From positions 61,357-125,356 of the forward strand of contig JAVKFY010000025.1 in assembly GCA_040223615.1 (NCBI GenBank): a stretch of 64,000 bases of DNA, in the 5' to 3' direction. Origin of the DNA: JAVKFY01 sp040223615. GTDB taxonomy: Bacteria; Pseudomonadota; Alphaproteobacteria; GCA-2731375. Position 1 is the stretch's first letter. Each line of letters opens with the position of its first letter. Position numbers and translations under genes: made by a program. Below, one piece after another: positions 17,184-25,987 of the stretch. The notes under the pieces were generated by a model that worked only from the letters and a program-made list of their open reading frames with translations, ran no database searches and was not told the DNA's origin.

Positions 17184-17720
17184 TCAATCCGCCGCCTGCA
17201 CTTCGTCGTCACGGCGGATCCGGTACAACGCCAGTTCGGCGTCATAGTACGACGTTGTGGTCCCGGCATAACCCATGCCGAGCTTTTCCATGACACGGCG
17301 CGAGGCGACATTCTCCAGCGCCGCCAGGCCAAGGATTTCCGCGATCGACAGCCGCGCGAAGCCCCAGGCCAGGGTCGCGTGCGCCGCCTCGGTGGCCAGG
17401 CCCAGGCCCCAGTATCGCGGCAGCAGGGCATAGAGCAGTTCCACCGTATCGGCGACGTCGGGCAGCGGGCGCAGGCCGCAATAGCCGAGTAGGGCGTTGC
17501 GGCGGTCGACCACCGCCATGGCGCCACAGCCGGCCTTGGTGAACTCCTCGCGGGCCTTGGCGATAAAGGCGTCGGCGAACTTGCGTGCCTCTTGCGCGTC
17601 GCCCATTTCGCCGACCGCGAGATGCTGCGTGACGTTCGGGATCGCGAACAGCCGGCCGATCGCCTCGGCGTCGCCGCGGTCAAGCCGGCGCAGGCGCAGG
17701 CGGGCGGTTTCAACTTCCAT
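17184..17720 (-). CDS. GNAT-family N-acetyltransferase (RimJ/RimL type)
   Basis: This 178-residue GNAT protein starts METETARLRLR-like (here MEVETARLRLRRLD), the usual opening of the RimJ/RimL branch. The acetyl-CoA loop is seen as RYWGLGLATEAAHA near residue 105 and the closing strand as LENVASRRVMEKLGMGY. It transfers an acetyl group to an amine; the acceptor is unknown. A second frame is open over the same bases for 211 codons but shows no protein motifs. The gene lies 81 bases upstream of the STAS gene on the same strand. Confidence 0.88.
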   Translation of the reverse strand: MEVETARLRLRRLDRGDAEAIGRLFAIPNVTQHLAVGEMGDAQEARKFADAFIAKAREEFTKAGCGAMAVVDRRNALLGYCGLRPLPDVADTVELLYALLPRYWGLGLATEAAHATLAWGFARLSIAEILGLAALENVASRRVMEKLGMGYAGTTTSYYDAELALYRIRRDDEVQAAD

Positions 17721-18144
17721 CGCGCCACCTTAGCGTCGCGCAGGGCCGGGTCCGACCGGCCGATTGCGGATCGGACAGGGCTGATTCGTCACGCAGCGAT
17801 CACACCATAGTCTCCATAAGTCGCCAAGCGCCGGGCGCGATCGCACGCCGTTCACGCAGAACTGAGCGGCGGTGTATCGGGCAAGGATATTGGCAAGGCC
17901 GGGACGACTCCCAATATGTCCGAACAACGGCGCGAACGCCTGCCCGCGCCCCGGCAAGGCAGGCGCTGCGTCGGCCGCCGGCTTCGGCCGGCGATACGGT
18001 CTCCGCCACCGCGATCGCAATGCCCCCTCCCCCTCCCCAGCGGTCGCGGTGGCGGTGTACTGGCCGCCGCGATGCTCGCACGACGTTTGGCGGGGACGCC
18101 CACCTGACAATTGTCAGATGCACGGGAATCGGCAACATTGCGGC
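17721..18144. other. Gene-free interval between divergent GNAT and membrane-protein genes
   Basis: This interval has no convincing coding frame. It includes a tight hairpin GCCGGC-TTCG-GCCGGC at 17977-17992 (UUCG tetraloop) and a run of CCCCTCCCC near 18020. It should also hold the promoters for the two diverging genes, but I cannot place clear -35/-10 boxes. Confidence 0.4.
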
Positions 18145-18900
18145 ATGTCGACCGATCGTCTCGGCGGGCCGCGATCCGGCGGTGCGCGGCTGGATCTGCC
18201 GCTGGGCAGCTTCCTGTGGCTCTGGCTGCCGTTGGGCTGGCTGGTGTTTCACTTTGGCTGGCGTATTGCCGACGAAGCCTCCTACCGCCGGATCTGGGAC
18301 AGCGAGCAGGGTCCGGAGGAAAACGCCACCAACCTGCTGCTGCTGGTCGCGGTCGCCGCCGGGATCGCGACACTGCGCCACTGGCGGCGGCTCGGTTCGC
18401 CGCTCGCGATCACATGGGTCGCGGCGATGACGGTGGGCTGCTTCTACTTTGCCGGCGAGGAAATCAGCTGGGGTCAGCACTGGTTCGGCTGGGGCACGCC
18501 GGAGGGCATCGCGCAACTCAACGACCAGGGCGAGACCAACCTGCACAACATGTCGAGCTGGCTCGACCAGAAGCCGCGCCTGGCGCTGGAATTGTGGACC
18601 CTGTTCGGCGGCGTGCTGGCGACGCTCGGGCTGGCGGCGCGGCTGCGGCTGACCGGCGGATTCTGGACCTGGGTATGGCCGCCGCGGCTGGTATTGCCGA
18701 GCGCGCTCCTGGCGCTGGCCGTCGGTTGGCTGGAGCGCATCAAGGGCCTCGCCGGCTGGACCGACCAGTGGCCGATCGACGTGCGATTGAGCGAAACCCA
18801 GGAGTGGTACTTCGCCCTGTTCCTGATGCTCTCGCTGCTGTCGATCTGGCAACGCGCGAAACAAATGCAAACGCCGGCGGCGCCACGACAAAACAATTAA
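18145..18900 (+). CDS. Integral membrane protein of unknown function
   Basis: This 251-residue protein has about six hydrophobic segments, including FLWLWLPLGWLVFHFGW, NLLLLVAVAAGIATL and YFALFLMLSLLSI. Between helices 3 and 4 is a striking conserved-looking motif, FAGEEISWGQHWFGWGTPE, with acidic and histidine residues in or next to the membrane. Homologues with a GEEISWGQ motif occur in many proteobacteria, but I know no function. The frame is open for 91 codons upstream. I take the ATG at 18145 because the upstream part is arginine/proline-rich like a shadow. The lone position argues against an operon. Confidence 0.75.
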   Translation: MSTDRLGGPRSGGARLDLPLGSFLWLWLPLGWLVFHFGWRIADEASYRRIWDSEQGPEENATNLLLLVAVAAGIATLRHWRRLGSPLAITWVAAMTVGCFYFAGEEISWGQHWFGWGTPEGIAQLNDQGETNLHNMSSWLDQKPRLALELWTLFGGVLATLGLAARLRLTGGFWTWVWPPRLVLPSALLALAVGWLERIKGLAGWTDQWPIDVRLSETQEWYFALFLMLSLLSIWQRAKQMQTPAAPRQNN

Positions 18901-19038
18901 CCAAACTTACGGTTTCGCGATTGGCAAAACAGAATTTCCCGATTTGCGTTGCAAATTGCGAAGAATCCCAACCCGAACTTAAGGCCCTCGCCGCAAGCAA
19001 CTGAAATATAACATGTATTTCAAGCGCATATCGTCAGC

Positions 19039-19055
19039 GGCTTGGCAAGCCTTTT
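19039..19055 (+). terminator. Short hairpin with T-run
   Basis: GGCTT-GGC-AAGCC followed by TTTT lies 138 bases after the membrane protein stop, inside an AT-richer 185-bp gap. The stem is only five pairs, so it is a weak candidate terminator for that gene. Confidence 0.4.
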
Positions 19056-19084
19056 GCTGAGTAACGAAAAGTCCCTATTGGGAC

Positions 19085-19771
19085 ATGGCGGGGCCAGCGT
19101 TGTGTGAAGCGACCCCCTTTGTTGACGTTGGTCCCGCCGCCATCCCCTTCCAAGCCCTGCACCTGGACGGCTTCCACAGCGGTCGCGAACGCCGGCTGGC
19201 GCGCCTGCTTGCCGGCCTGATCGCCGCCGACCCGTTCCTGCACGATGCGCTCGGCTGCGTCCGACGGCTCGGTCTGCCCGACGCCTGGATCGGCGCCGGC
19301 GCTGTCCGTCGGCTGGTCTGGGACCGGCTCGCCGGCCATGACTGGCCGACGCCGCTGGACGACGTCGACGTGCTCTACTTCGAGCCGCGCGAGCTCGGCC
19401 GGCGGGCCGAGGCCGACGCCCGGCGTCGTCTGGCGCTGTGGCGGCCGGCGGTGCCGTGGTCGGTGAAGAACCAGGCCCGGATGAATCGCCGCAAGGGCCA
19501 GCCGGCCTACCGCGATACCGGCGATGCGATGCGCTTCTGGCTAGAGACGCCGACCTGTGTCGCGGCCCGGCTGGACCGGCGCGGCCGGGTGCGGGTGCTG
19601 GCGCCCTACGGGCTGGCCGACCTGTTCGACGGCCGGTTGCGGCCGACGGCGGCCGGGCGCCGCGCCAGGTCGGTCTACCAAGCCCGCGTCGCCGCCAAGG
19701 GCTGGCTGCGGCAATGGCCGATGCTGCGCGCCGAGCGCCGATGCGTTGACGGGCGCGAGGCAACTCAGTAA
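19085..19771 (+). CDS. Nucleotidyltransferase family protein (DUF925/COG3575-like)
   Basis: The 228-residue protein matches small minimal nucleotidyltransferases. The GAGAVRRLVWDRL helix and DDVDVLYFE supply the acidic catalytic residues, and PWSVKNQARMN is the hallmark of the family. The nucleotide acceptor is unknown. The start is uncertain. The ATG at 19085 lies directly after a GTCCC-TATT-GGGAC hairpin that would cover any ribosome-binding site, and a TTG at 19100 is also in frame. The first 15 residues have no family signature, so the real start could be further in. Confidence 0.8.
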   Translation: MAGPALCEATPFVDVGPAAIPFQALHLDGFHSGRERRLARLLAGLIAADPFLHDALGCVRRLGLPDAWIGAGAVRRLVWDRLAGHDWPTPLDDVDVLYFEPRELGRRAEADARRRLALWRPAVPWSVKNQARMNRRKGQPAYRDTGDAMRFWLETPTCVAARLDRRGRVRVLAPYGLADLFDGRLRPTAAGRRARSVYQARVAAKGWLRQWPMLRAERRCVDGREATQ

Positions 19772-19830
19772 GTTGCGCGCGAAATGATCGCGCCGACCCA
19801 TACGCGCCAGTTCAACGGGCGACTTATTGG

Positions 19831-19853
19831 CCCGGCCCTCACGCAGGGCCGGG
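19831..19853 (+). terminator. Strong GC hairpin between nucleotidyltransferase and leuA
   Basis: CCCGGCCCT-CACGC-AGGGCCGGG is a perfect nine-pair stem, 60 bases after the nucleotidyltransferase stop and 160 bases before leuA. No long U-run follows. It may end the upstream transcript or be part of a leuA leader; I found no leucine-rich leader peptide to support attenuation. Confidence 0.45.
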
Positions 19854-20012
19854 ACGATGCCGTTGTAGCTTGGCTAACGCGGATGGATCCGGCGCAAAAT
19901 GATACCTAGACGCGCATCCACGCACATTCAGTTTGAACGACGCAGCAGGCGGGCCTGAGCCGGGCCGGCGCGTGTTCGCGCAGCTGTTGCGAGAATGAAG
20001 GACGCAGACGTC

Positions 20013-21689
20013 ATGACGACGATGCCCGTACACAAATACAAGCAGTTCCCGCAGATCGACCTGCCGAACCGGCAGTGGCCGACGAAGACCATCGACCAGG
20101 CGCCGACCTGGTGCTCGGTCGATCTGCGCGACGGCAACCAGGCGCTGGTCGAGCCGATGGGCCGGCACAAGAAGGTGAAGTTCTTCGAGCACCTGTTGAA
20201 GCTGGGGTTCAAGGAGATCGAAGTCGGCTTCCCGGCCGCGTCGGACACCGACTTCGACTTCGTGCGCCACATCATTGAAAACGACATGATCCCCGATGAC
20301 GTGTTCATCCAGGTGCTGACCCAGGCGCGTCCGGAACTGATCGAACGCACGTTCGAGTCCCTGGAAGGCTCGAAGAACGCCATCGTGCACCTGTACAACT
20401 CGACCTCGACGACGCAGCGCCGGGTGGTGTTCAACCAGGATCGCGACGGCATCAAGAAGATCGCCACCGACGCCGCCGCGCTGGTCAAGGAACTGACGCC
20501 GCGACTGCAGGCCGGCGGCACGCGCGTGCGCTACGAATACTCGCCGGAGAGCTTCACCGGTACCGAGCTGGACTTCGCGCTGGAGGTCTGCCACGCGGTG
20601 ATGGACATCCTGCAGCCGACCGCCGACGAGCCGATCATCTTCAACCTGCCGGCGACGGTGGAGATGGCGAGCCCGAACTACTACGCCGACCAGATCGAAT
20701 GGATGTCGCGCAACTTCAAGGAGCGCGAGAAGGTGATCTTGAGCCTGCACCCGCACAATGATCGCGGCACCGCGGTGGCGGCGACCGAGCTGGGCGTGAT
20801 GGCCGGGGCGCAGCGTATCGAGGGCACGCTGTTCGGCAACGGCGAGCGCACCGGCAATGTCGACATCGTCACCCTGGCGCTGAACATGTTCAGCCAGGGG
20901 GTCGACCCGAACCTGGACTTCACCGACATCAACGGCTCGATCGAGGTCGCCGAGTATTGCAACCAGCTGCCGGTACACCAGCGTCATCCCTATGCCGGCG
21001 AGCTGGTCTATACCGCGTTCTCCGGTTCGCACCAGGACGCGATCAAGAAGGGCATGATCGCGCAGGAGAAGAGCAACGACGCGGTCTGGGACGTGCCCTA
21101 CCTGCCGATCGACCCGATGGACGTCGGCCGCAGCTACGAGGCGATCATCCGGGTCAACAGCCAGTCCGGCAAAGGCGGTGTCGCCTACATCCTGCACACC
21201 GAGTACGGTATCGACATGCCACGCGAGATGCAGGTCGAGTTTTCCAAGATGGTACAGAAGATCACCGACACGTCCGGCACCGAGATCACCCCGGCGCAGA
21301 TCTACAACACGTTCAACGAAACCTATCTGGAGCCGACCGATCCGTTCGAGCTGGTCGACTACAAGCTGAACTCGGGCGCCTCGGCCAACGAGGTGAAGTG
21401 CGAGGCGACGGTGAAGCACAACGGCGCCACCGTCGCGGTGAAGGGCCAGGGCAACGGTCCGATCGACGCTTTCGTGCACGCGCTGACGGAGGGCTGCGGC
21501 ATCGAGGCCAGCTTCCTCGATTATCACCAGCACGCGATGGGCTCCGGCTCCGACGTGGAGGCGGTGTGCTTCATCAAGCTGGCCGGCGCCGGCAACGCCA
21601 AGGCCTACGGCGTCGGCGTGCACCCGAACACCAACACCGCGTCGATGCTGGCGATCGTCAGCGCGGTGAACCGGCTGGCGGCGGCGTAG
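20013..21689 (+). CDS. leuA: 2-isopropylmalate synthase
   Basis: LeuA condenses acetyl-CoA with 2-oxoisovalerate, the first step of leucine synthesis. At 558 residues it belongs to the longer class II type (short N-terminal extension MPVHKYKQFPQIDLPNRQWP). Catalytic and metal-binding motifs are WCSVDLRDGNQAL, FPAASDTDFDF, LHPHNDRGT and GNGERTGN. The C-terminal regulatory domain ends with DYHQHAMGSGSDVEAV. The ATG at 20013 has AAGGA ten bases upstream, better than the ATG at 19995. The gene stands alone, with no other leu gene in the window. Confidence 0.96.
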   Translation: MTTMPVHKYKQFPQIDLPNRQWPTKTIDQAPTWCSVDLRDGNQALVEPMGRHKKVKFFEHLLKLGFKEIEVGFPAASDTDFDFVRHIIENDMIPDDVFIQVLTQARPELIERTFESLEGSKNAIVHLYNSTSTTQRRVVFNQDRDGIKKIATDAAALVKELTPRLQAGGTRVRYEYSPESFTGTELDFALEVCHAVMDILQPTADEPIIFNLPATVEMASPNYYADQIEWMSRNFKEREKVILSLHPHNDRGTAVAATELGVMAGAQRIEGTLFGNGERTGNVDIVTLALNMFSQGVDPNLDFTDINGSIEVAEYCNQLPVHQRHPYAGELVYTAFSGSHQDAIKKGMIAQEKSNDAVWDVPYLPIDPMDVGRSYEAIIRVNSQSGKGGVAYILHTEYGIDMPREMQVEFSKMVQKITDTSGTEITPAQIYNTFNETYLEPTDPFELVDYKLNSGASANEVKCEATVKHNGATVAVKGQGNGPIDAFVHALTEGCGIEASFLDYHQHAMGSGSDVEAVCFIKLAGAGNAKAYGVGVHPNTNTASMLAIVSAVNRLAAA

Positions 21690-21769
21690 ATGGCGGTGGC
21701 GACGATGCGCGCGCGAAACGTCACAGCAAGGACCGCCGGCACGACGGCGACCCGTGAAATGGTGCCGGC

Positions 21770-22012
21770 ATGAGTATCTGGCTGGTACTCGTCGTGACCA
21801 TCGCCGCGCTCGTCGTCGGCTATGTCTTCGGCACGCGCCAGTTGAACGCGCGTATCTCGATCCCAGAGCTGGCGCGGCTTTGGGAGCAGCACCTGCTGGA
21901 CAGGCACGGCGCGGATGGCGTCGGTGGCAGCGCCGCCGAAGGCTACCGCCAGGGACTGCGCGACATGGGCCGCGCGCTCGTTATCGGCGATCCGCCGCCG
22001 CCCGACGCGTGA
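21770..22012 (+). CDS. Small membrane-anchored hypothetical protein
   Basis: The 80-residue protein has one N-terminal membrane helix (IWLVLVVTIAALVVGYVFG, about 3-21), followed by a positively charged turn (TRQLNAR). A cytoplasmic helix containing LARLWEQHLLDR and YRQGLRDMGRAL comes next. There is no signal cleavage site. The start ATG lies 80 bases after leuA on the same strand. I do not recognise a family; single-pass proteins of this size often act as small membrane scaffolds, but nothing here shows a role. Confidence 0.6.
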   Translation: MSIWLVLVVTIAALVVGYVFGTRQLNARISIPELARLWEQHLLDRHGADGVGGSAAEGYRQGLRDMGRALVIGDPPPPDA

Positions 22013-22134
22013 CCGAATAGCCACACTGCCGACGCCGATATGTCACGCGGCGTTGGCTTCCTTACTTGCGCAAGACATAATCCCGACGACGCAGTGATTC
22101 GCCGACGCGTCGCCCGCATGGGATTTTCCCGACT

Positions 22135-22535
22135 ATGGCCGTCGACCAAACGACAGTGCCACCGGTGTCACCTTATCTCACCGTGAGTGACGCGGCGAAG
22201 GCGATCGAATTCTCCAACACGGCCTTCGGGGCCAATGAACCGTTTCGCGTGATGGCGCAGGACGGAGGGCGAACTTGTCGCGCATCGCTTCGGGCCGGTG
22301 ATCGCCGGTTGACGGCGAACGACCGCCTTCCCGAATACGACGGCACCACCGCCACCATCCATCTCGCGGACCGCAAAGCCGACCGCGTCTGCAGCGCGCT
22401 TGCGATGCCGGCGCGACGGTGGTCATGCCGCTGGACGACAGGTTACGGCGTGACGGTCTTGGCAAGCTGCGCGACCCGCTCGGCCCGGTCCGGCCGAACG
22501 GCGCGCCGATCAAGCGCAGCACTCGCAAGGCAACG
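22135..22535 (+). pseudogene. Frameshifted VOC/PhnB-like protein remnant
   Basis: The first frame reads VSPYLTVSDAAKAIEF then AFGANEPFRVMAQDGG, matching the N-terminal half of PhnB-like VOC (glyoxalase/bleomycin-fold) proteins. It later reads NDRLPEYDGTTATIHLA. After about 22397 this frame turns to nonsense, while the next frame gives DAGATVVMPLDDRLRRDGLGKLRDPLGP, the expected C-terminal part of the same fold. At least one frameshift therefore breaks the gene, and the middle (CRASLRAGDRRLT) is also degraded. The second frame runs on without a stop into the histone-like gene downstream. Confidence 0.8.
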
Positions 22536-22643
22536 GCAAGGATGGCCCGTCAGGCCGCTGCGTCGTTGCCGGCTCGCCGCACCGCCGGGCGCATGCCACG
22601 GGCGACGAGCAATCCAGTTCAACGAACGTCTGGGAAGGTAAAC

Positions 22644-23030
22644 ATGGCCCTTAAAGCAAAGGCGGCGACCAAGAAGAAGGCGCCGGCGAAGAAGAAGGCG
22701 GCGGCGAAAAAGAAAGCGGCCGTGAAGAAGGCACCGGCGCGCAAGGCGGCGGCGAAGAAGGCCCCCGCGAAGCGGGCTGCCAAGAAAGCCGTCGCGAAGA
22801 AGTCGCCGGCTCGGAAGACCGCCGCGAAGAAGACAGCGGCGAAACGGGCACCAGCGAAGAAGAAGGCCGTGAAGAAAACCGCCGCGAAGCGGGCGCCGGC
22901 GAAGAAGAAAGCCGTGAAGAAGACAGCGGCGAAGCGGGCACCGGCAAAGAAATCGGCCGTGAAGAAGACGGCCGCGAAGCGGGCGCCGGCAAAGAAGAAG
23001 GCGGCGAAGAAAACCGCGCGGCGGCGCTAG
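22644..23030 (+). CDS. Lysine/alanine-rich histone H1-like protein
   Basis: This is a 128-residue protein made almost only of Lys, Ala, Arg and Pro, resembling bacterial histone H1-like proteins (HctB, AlgP tail). Residues 62-121 are four nearly identical 15-residue repeats of KKTAAKRAPAKKKAV. The strong positive charge implies nucleoid or nucleic-acid binding. Start ATG at 22644 is preceded by GGGAAGG. The same frame is open upstream through the VOC remnant to about 22419. The nearest upstream start would give a 203-residue fused form, which I consider less likely. A perfect terminator hairpin follows at 23085. Confidence 0.8.
   Translation: MALKAKAATKKKAPAKKKAAAKKKAAVKKAPARKAAAKKAPAKRAAKKAVAKKSPARKTAAKKTAAKRAPAKKKAVKKTAAKRAPAKKKAVKKTAAKRAPAKKSAVKKTAAKRAPAKKKAAKKTARRR
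22827..23006 (+). repeat. Four tandem 45-base repeats in the histone-like gene
   Basis: These are four in-frame 45-base units encoding KKTAAKRAPAKKKAV with small changes (KSAV in unit 3, KKAA in unit 4). Codons vary at third positions, so the units are not freshly duplicated, but the array is a likely site of copy-number change. Confidence 0.85.
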
Positions 23031-23084
23031 CCGTACGGCGCGGCGCCAAGGCGCCACGCATCACGCAGACATGACAACGCGGAA

Positions 23085-23112
23085 CGACCTCGCATCGGAT
23101 GATGCGAGGTCG
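23085..23112. terminator. Bidirectional terminator between histone-like gene and prsT
   Basis: A perfect 12-pair stem CGACCTCGCATC / GATGCGAGGTCG with loop GGAT lies between converging genes. It ends 22 bases before the prsT stop. It probably ends both the histone-like transcript and the long PEP-CTERM operon. Confidence 0.85.
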
Positions 23113-23133
23113 CCTGCGTGTTCTTTCGTTCGC

Positions 23134-25944
23134 CTATTGCCGTAGCGACTCGAGGAGCTTCACGGCGTCCTCGTAGCCTTCGAACTGCGTGTCGCCGCGC
23201 ATCAGCGGCTCAAGCAGCTCGCGCGCCTTGTCCTTGGCGCCGGCGGCGCTGTAGGCGTAGGCGAGGTGGTACTGGATCTCGAAGTTGTTGGGCCGCGCGC
23301 TCGCCGCCTCGCGCAACAGTTCGATGGCGCGATCGGTCTCGCCGCGGCGCGCCAGAATCCAACCCAGCGTATCGACGATCTCCGGCGAGGTGCGTTCGCC
23401 TTCGTTGGCCTTCTCGGCAAACTCCAGCGCCCGTGGATCACCCTTGCGGTCGTACAGCCAGGCCAGATTGTTGCTCACCACAGGGTTGTCCGGCACCAAC
23501 GCCGCCAGTTCCTCGTGGTACTTCAACGCCTTGTCGTAGTCGCCGTCAGCGAGGTAGTGGCTGGCGCGGGCGAACTGCGCGGCGGTATCCTTGGGGTTCC
23601 TTTCGATCCAGCTTTGCATCAGAGCCAGGCCACGCTCGCGCTGCGCGTCGGCGACATAGGCCTGGTACAACCGGTGCGTCAGCGGGCCGGTCTCCTGCCG
23701 GTCGAGCGCCGCCTGATAGGCCGCCGCCGCGCCTTCGGGATCGCCGGAGCGCATTTTCACGTCGCCGATCAGCGCATAGCCGCCAGCCTGGTCAGGGTGC
23801 ATGTCGCGCACCTTCTCGGCAGCCACCAGCGCCGGCGCCGACTTGCCGTCGGCTAGCTCGACCTCGACCAGCGACTGGTACAGAGACACGCGTTCCGGCG
23901 CCAGATCGATTGCCTGCAGCAGCGCACGGCGCGCACCGCCGAGGTTCTTGGCAAGCGTCATGGCGCCGGCCAGACGCTGTAGGGCGACCGGCGACTCCGG
24001 CACCAGATTGACCAGCCGCCGATAAGTCGACACGGCATTCGACGCATCCTGGGCCGCGAGGTAGGTGCGCGCCAGTATGTCGAGCGCCAACGCGTTCTCG
24101 GGCGCGTCGGCAACGAACGCACGCGCCATTTCGGTCGCCTCGGTCGTCTCGCCGCGTTGCACCAACGCCGTGATCAACCGGGTCCGCGCCTCGACCATGT
24201 TCGGCTGCGCGGCATTGGCCTTGCGCAACCAAGCCAGCGCTTCATCGCGCCTACCCTCGCGCGTCTCCAGCTTGGCCATCGCCAGCAACGCGGACAGCGA
24301 ATTCTCGTTGCGGCCGAGCACCTCCTGGTAGCGCTTGCGCGCCGCATCGAAGTTGCCTTCGGACTCGTCGAGCTGGGCCAGGTTGATGTGCGCCGGCGCG
24401 AAGGTCGCGTTCTTGGCGAGCGCATTGCGGAACGACGCGCGGGCGCCGGCAAGATCGCCCTTACGCGCCAGCACGGCGCCCATCAGGTTGTCCGGCATCG
24501 GGCTGCCGGGCAGATTGTCGCGCATCGCCTTGGCAGCGGTTAGCGCTTTGTCGGTCTCGTTGTTGCGAAGGTGAGTCATCACCAGCAGGAAGTTGGCCTG
24601 GCCGGCGGACGGATCGTCCTCCAGCACCTTCTCCAGCTCGCTGACAGCGGCGGCGCTTTCGCCGCTGCGCAGCCGGCTGACCGCGAGGCGAGTGCGCAAC
24701 GCGGTGTTCTCCGGATCCTCCTCGGCGATCTCCTCCATCAGCGTCGCGGCCGCCGCCGGCTGCCGGTTCTGCATGTAGGCTTCAGCCAGCATCGCCTTCA
24801 GCCGCAGGTCGTCAGCGGTCTGCTGCTGCAGCGGCTCAAGCAGCGCCACGGCCTTGTCCGGCTGCTTCTTGCGGAGATAGACCTGCGCGAGCAACTTTTG
24901 CGCGGCGGCATTGTCGGGCAGCAGACCGAGCAGCGTACGAAGTGACGTTTCCGCCTGCTCGTATTGCTTGGCACGCTCCGAGAGAATCCCCATCAAGTAG
25001 AGCGCCTGCGGATGACGGCGCTGGAAGTCGCCCATCTCCTGCAACGCCGTGATCGCATTTGCCTCCTGGCCTTCGCGCGCCAGGTAGACGGCGTTCAGGT
25101 AGTGCGCGATCGGATGTTTCGGCAGGCGCGCCAGCACCGCGTCGATGTCCGTCTTGGCTTCCTGCCGCTTACCCTGCGTGATCAGGATCTCGGCGCGGCC
25201 GAGCCGCGCGGTCGCCGCGTTCGGATCGGCCTCGATCGCCGCGCTGAACGCCTTCAGCGCACCCTCCGGATCGTCCGAGCGCCGGCGCAGCTGCGCTTTC
25301 ATCAGCCGCCCGCGCTCGTTTTCCGGCGCCGCCGCCAGCGCCCGGTCAACCTCGGCCTCGGCCCTATCGAATATCTGTTGGCGGTAAAGCAATTGCCCGA
25401 GATTCAGACGCGCCTCGACATTCTCCTCGTCGAGCTTCAACGCTGCGTCGATCTCCTCCTGCGCCTGTTCCGGTTCCCGCTTCAGCAGGTGCGCACGCGC
25501 CCGATAGCCGTGCACGGTGGCCTCGATCTCCGCACCGCGGTCGCCGGGCGTGATCTGTGCGAGCACGTCGTCGGCCTGGCCGAGGCGGACAAAGGTTTCG
25601 GCCAGCAGCAGAACGATGCGCGGTTCCTCGATGCCCAGCGCGCGCGCCTGCCGCAGTTCCTTCTCGGCGGTGCGCAGATCGTTAACCCTGAGTGCGACGT
25701 CGCCGAGCGCCAGGCGGGCCTCGCCGCTCTCCGGGTCGGTCTTGACCGCGTTCTTGAACTCGATGACCGCGGCGCGCAGCTTCCCGTCGGCGAGATGCTG
25801 GCGTCCGGCGGCGATATGCTGCGACGCATCGCCGGAGCTCCGGGCGGCGACGAAAATAGCGCCGACCACGGCAATCACAACCAGCGCGCCGACAATCAGC
25901 AGCCAGCCGCGCAGGCCCATCCCCTTGCGCTTATCCTTGGCCAT
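23134..25944 (-). CDS. prsT: PEP-CTERM system TPR-repeat lipoprotein-like protein PrsT
   Basis: This 936-residue protein has a short basic N-terminus, one membrane helix (about residues 13-32, WLLIVGALVVIAVVGAIFVA), and then tetratricopeptide repeats to the end. Examples are AEKELRQARALGIEE, AQKLLAQVYLRKKQPDKAVALLE and YHLAYAYSAAGAKDKARELLEPL. PrsT proteins are the TPR component encoded with exosortase/PEP-CTERM exopolysaccharide loci. They are thought to scaffold polysaccharide assembly or export at the envelope. Context is decisive: prsR and prsK lie directly upstream on the same strand. It is the last gene of the operon before a strong terminator. Confidence 0.9.
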   Translation of the reverse strand: MAKDKRKGMGLRGWLLIVGALVVIAVVGAIFVAARSSGDASQHIAAGRQHLADGKLRAAVIEFKNAVKTDPESGEARLALGDVALRVNDLRTAEKELRQARALGIEEPRIVLLLAETFVRLGQADDVLAQITPGDRGAEIEATVHGYRARAHLLKREPEQAQEEIDAALKLDEENVEARLNLGQLLYRQQIFDRAEAEVDRALAAAPENERGRLMKAQLRRRSDDPEGALKAFSAAIEADPNAATARLGRAEILITQGKRQEAKTDIDAVLARLPKHPIAHYLNAVYLAREGQEANAITALQEMGDFQRRHPQALYLMGILSERAKQYEQAETSLRTLLGLLPDNAAAQKLLAQVYLRKKQPDKAVALLEPLQQQTADDLRLKAMLAEAYMQNRQPAAAATLMEEIAEEDPENTALRTRLAVSRLRSGESAAAVSELEKVLEDDPSAGQANFLLVMTHLRNNETDKALTAAKAMRDNLPGSPMPDNLMGAVLARKGDLAGARASFRNALAKNATFAPAHINLAQLDESEGNFDAARKRYQEVLGRNENSLSALLAMAKLETREGRRDEALAWLRKANAAQPNMVEARTRLITALVQRGETTEATEMARAFVADAPENALALDILARTYLAAQDASNAVSTYRRLVNLVPESPVALQRLAGAMTLAKNLGGARRALLQAIDLAPERVSLYQSLVEVELADGKSAPALVAAEKVRDMHPDQAGGYALIGDVKMRSGDPEGAAAAYQAALDRQETGPLTHRLYQAYVADAQRERGLALMQSWIERNPKDTAAQFARASHYLADGDYDKALKYHEELAALVPDNPVVSNNLAWLYDRKGDPRALEFAEKANEGERTSPEIVDTLGWILARRGETDRAIELLREAASARPNNFEIQYHLAYAYSAAGAKDKARELLEPLMRGDTQFEGYEDAVKLLESLRQ

Positions 25945-25987
25945 TTGCGTCCTCCAATCGATGTGCGCGCGGGCGGCGCGCGCAACC

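Noticed and set aside
19772..20012. Leader peptide or attenuator for leuA
   Set aside because: A 41-codon frame exists, but it has few leucine codons and the only strong hairpin does not form alternative structures that I could see.
22050..22075. A GG-N10-GC-like sequence before the VOC remnant
   Set aside because: The spacing is one base too long, so it does not fit a sigma-54 promoter.
22827..23006. CRISPR-like repeat array
   Set aside because: The 45-base units are coding, in frame, have no spacers, and encode lysine/alanine repeats.
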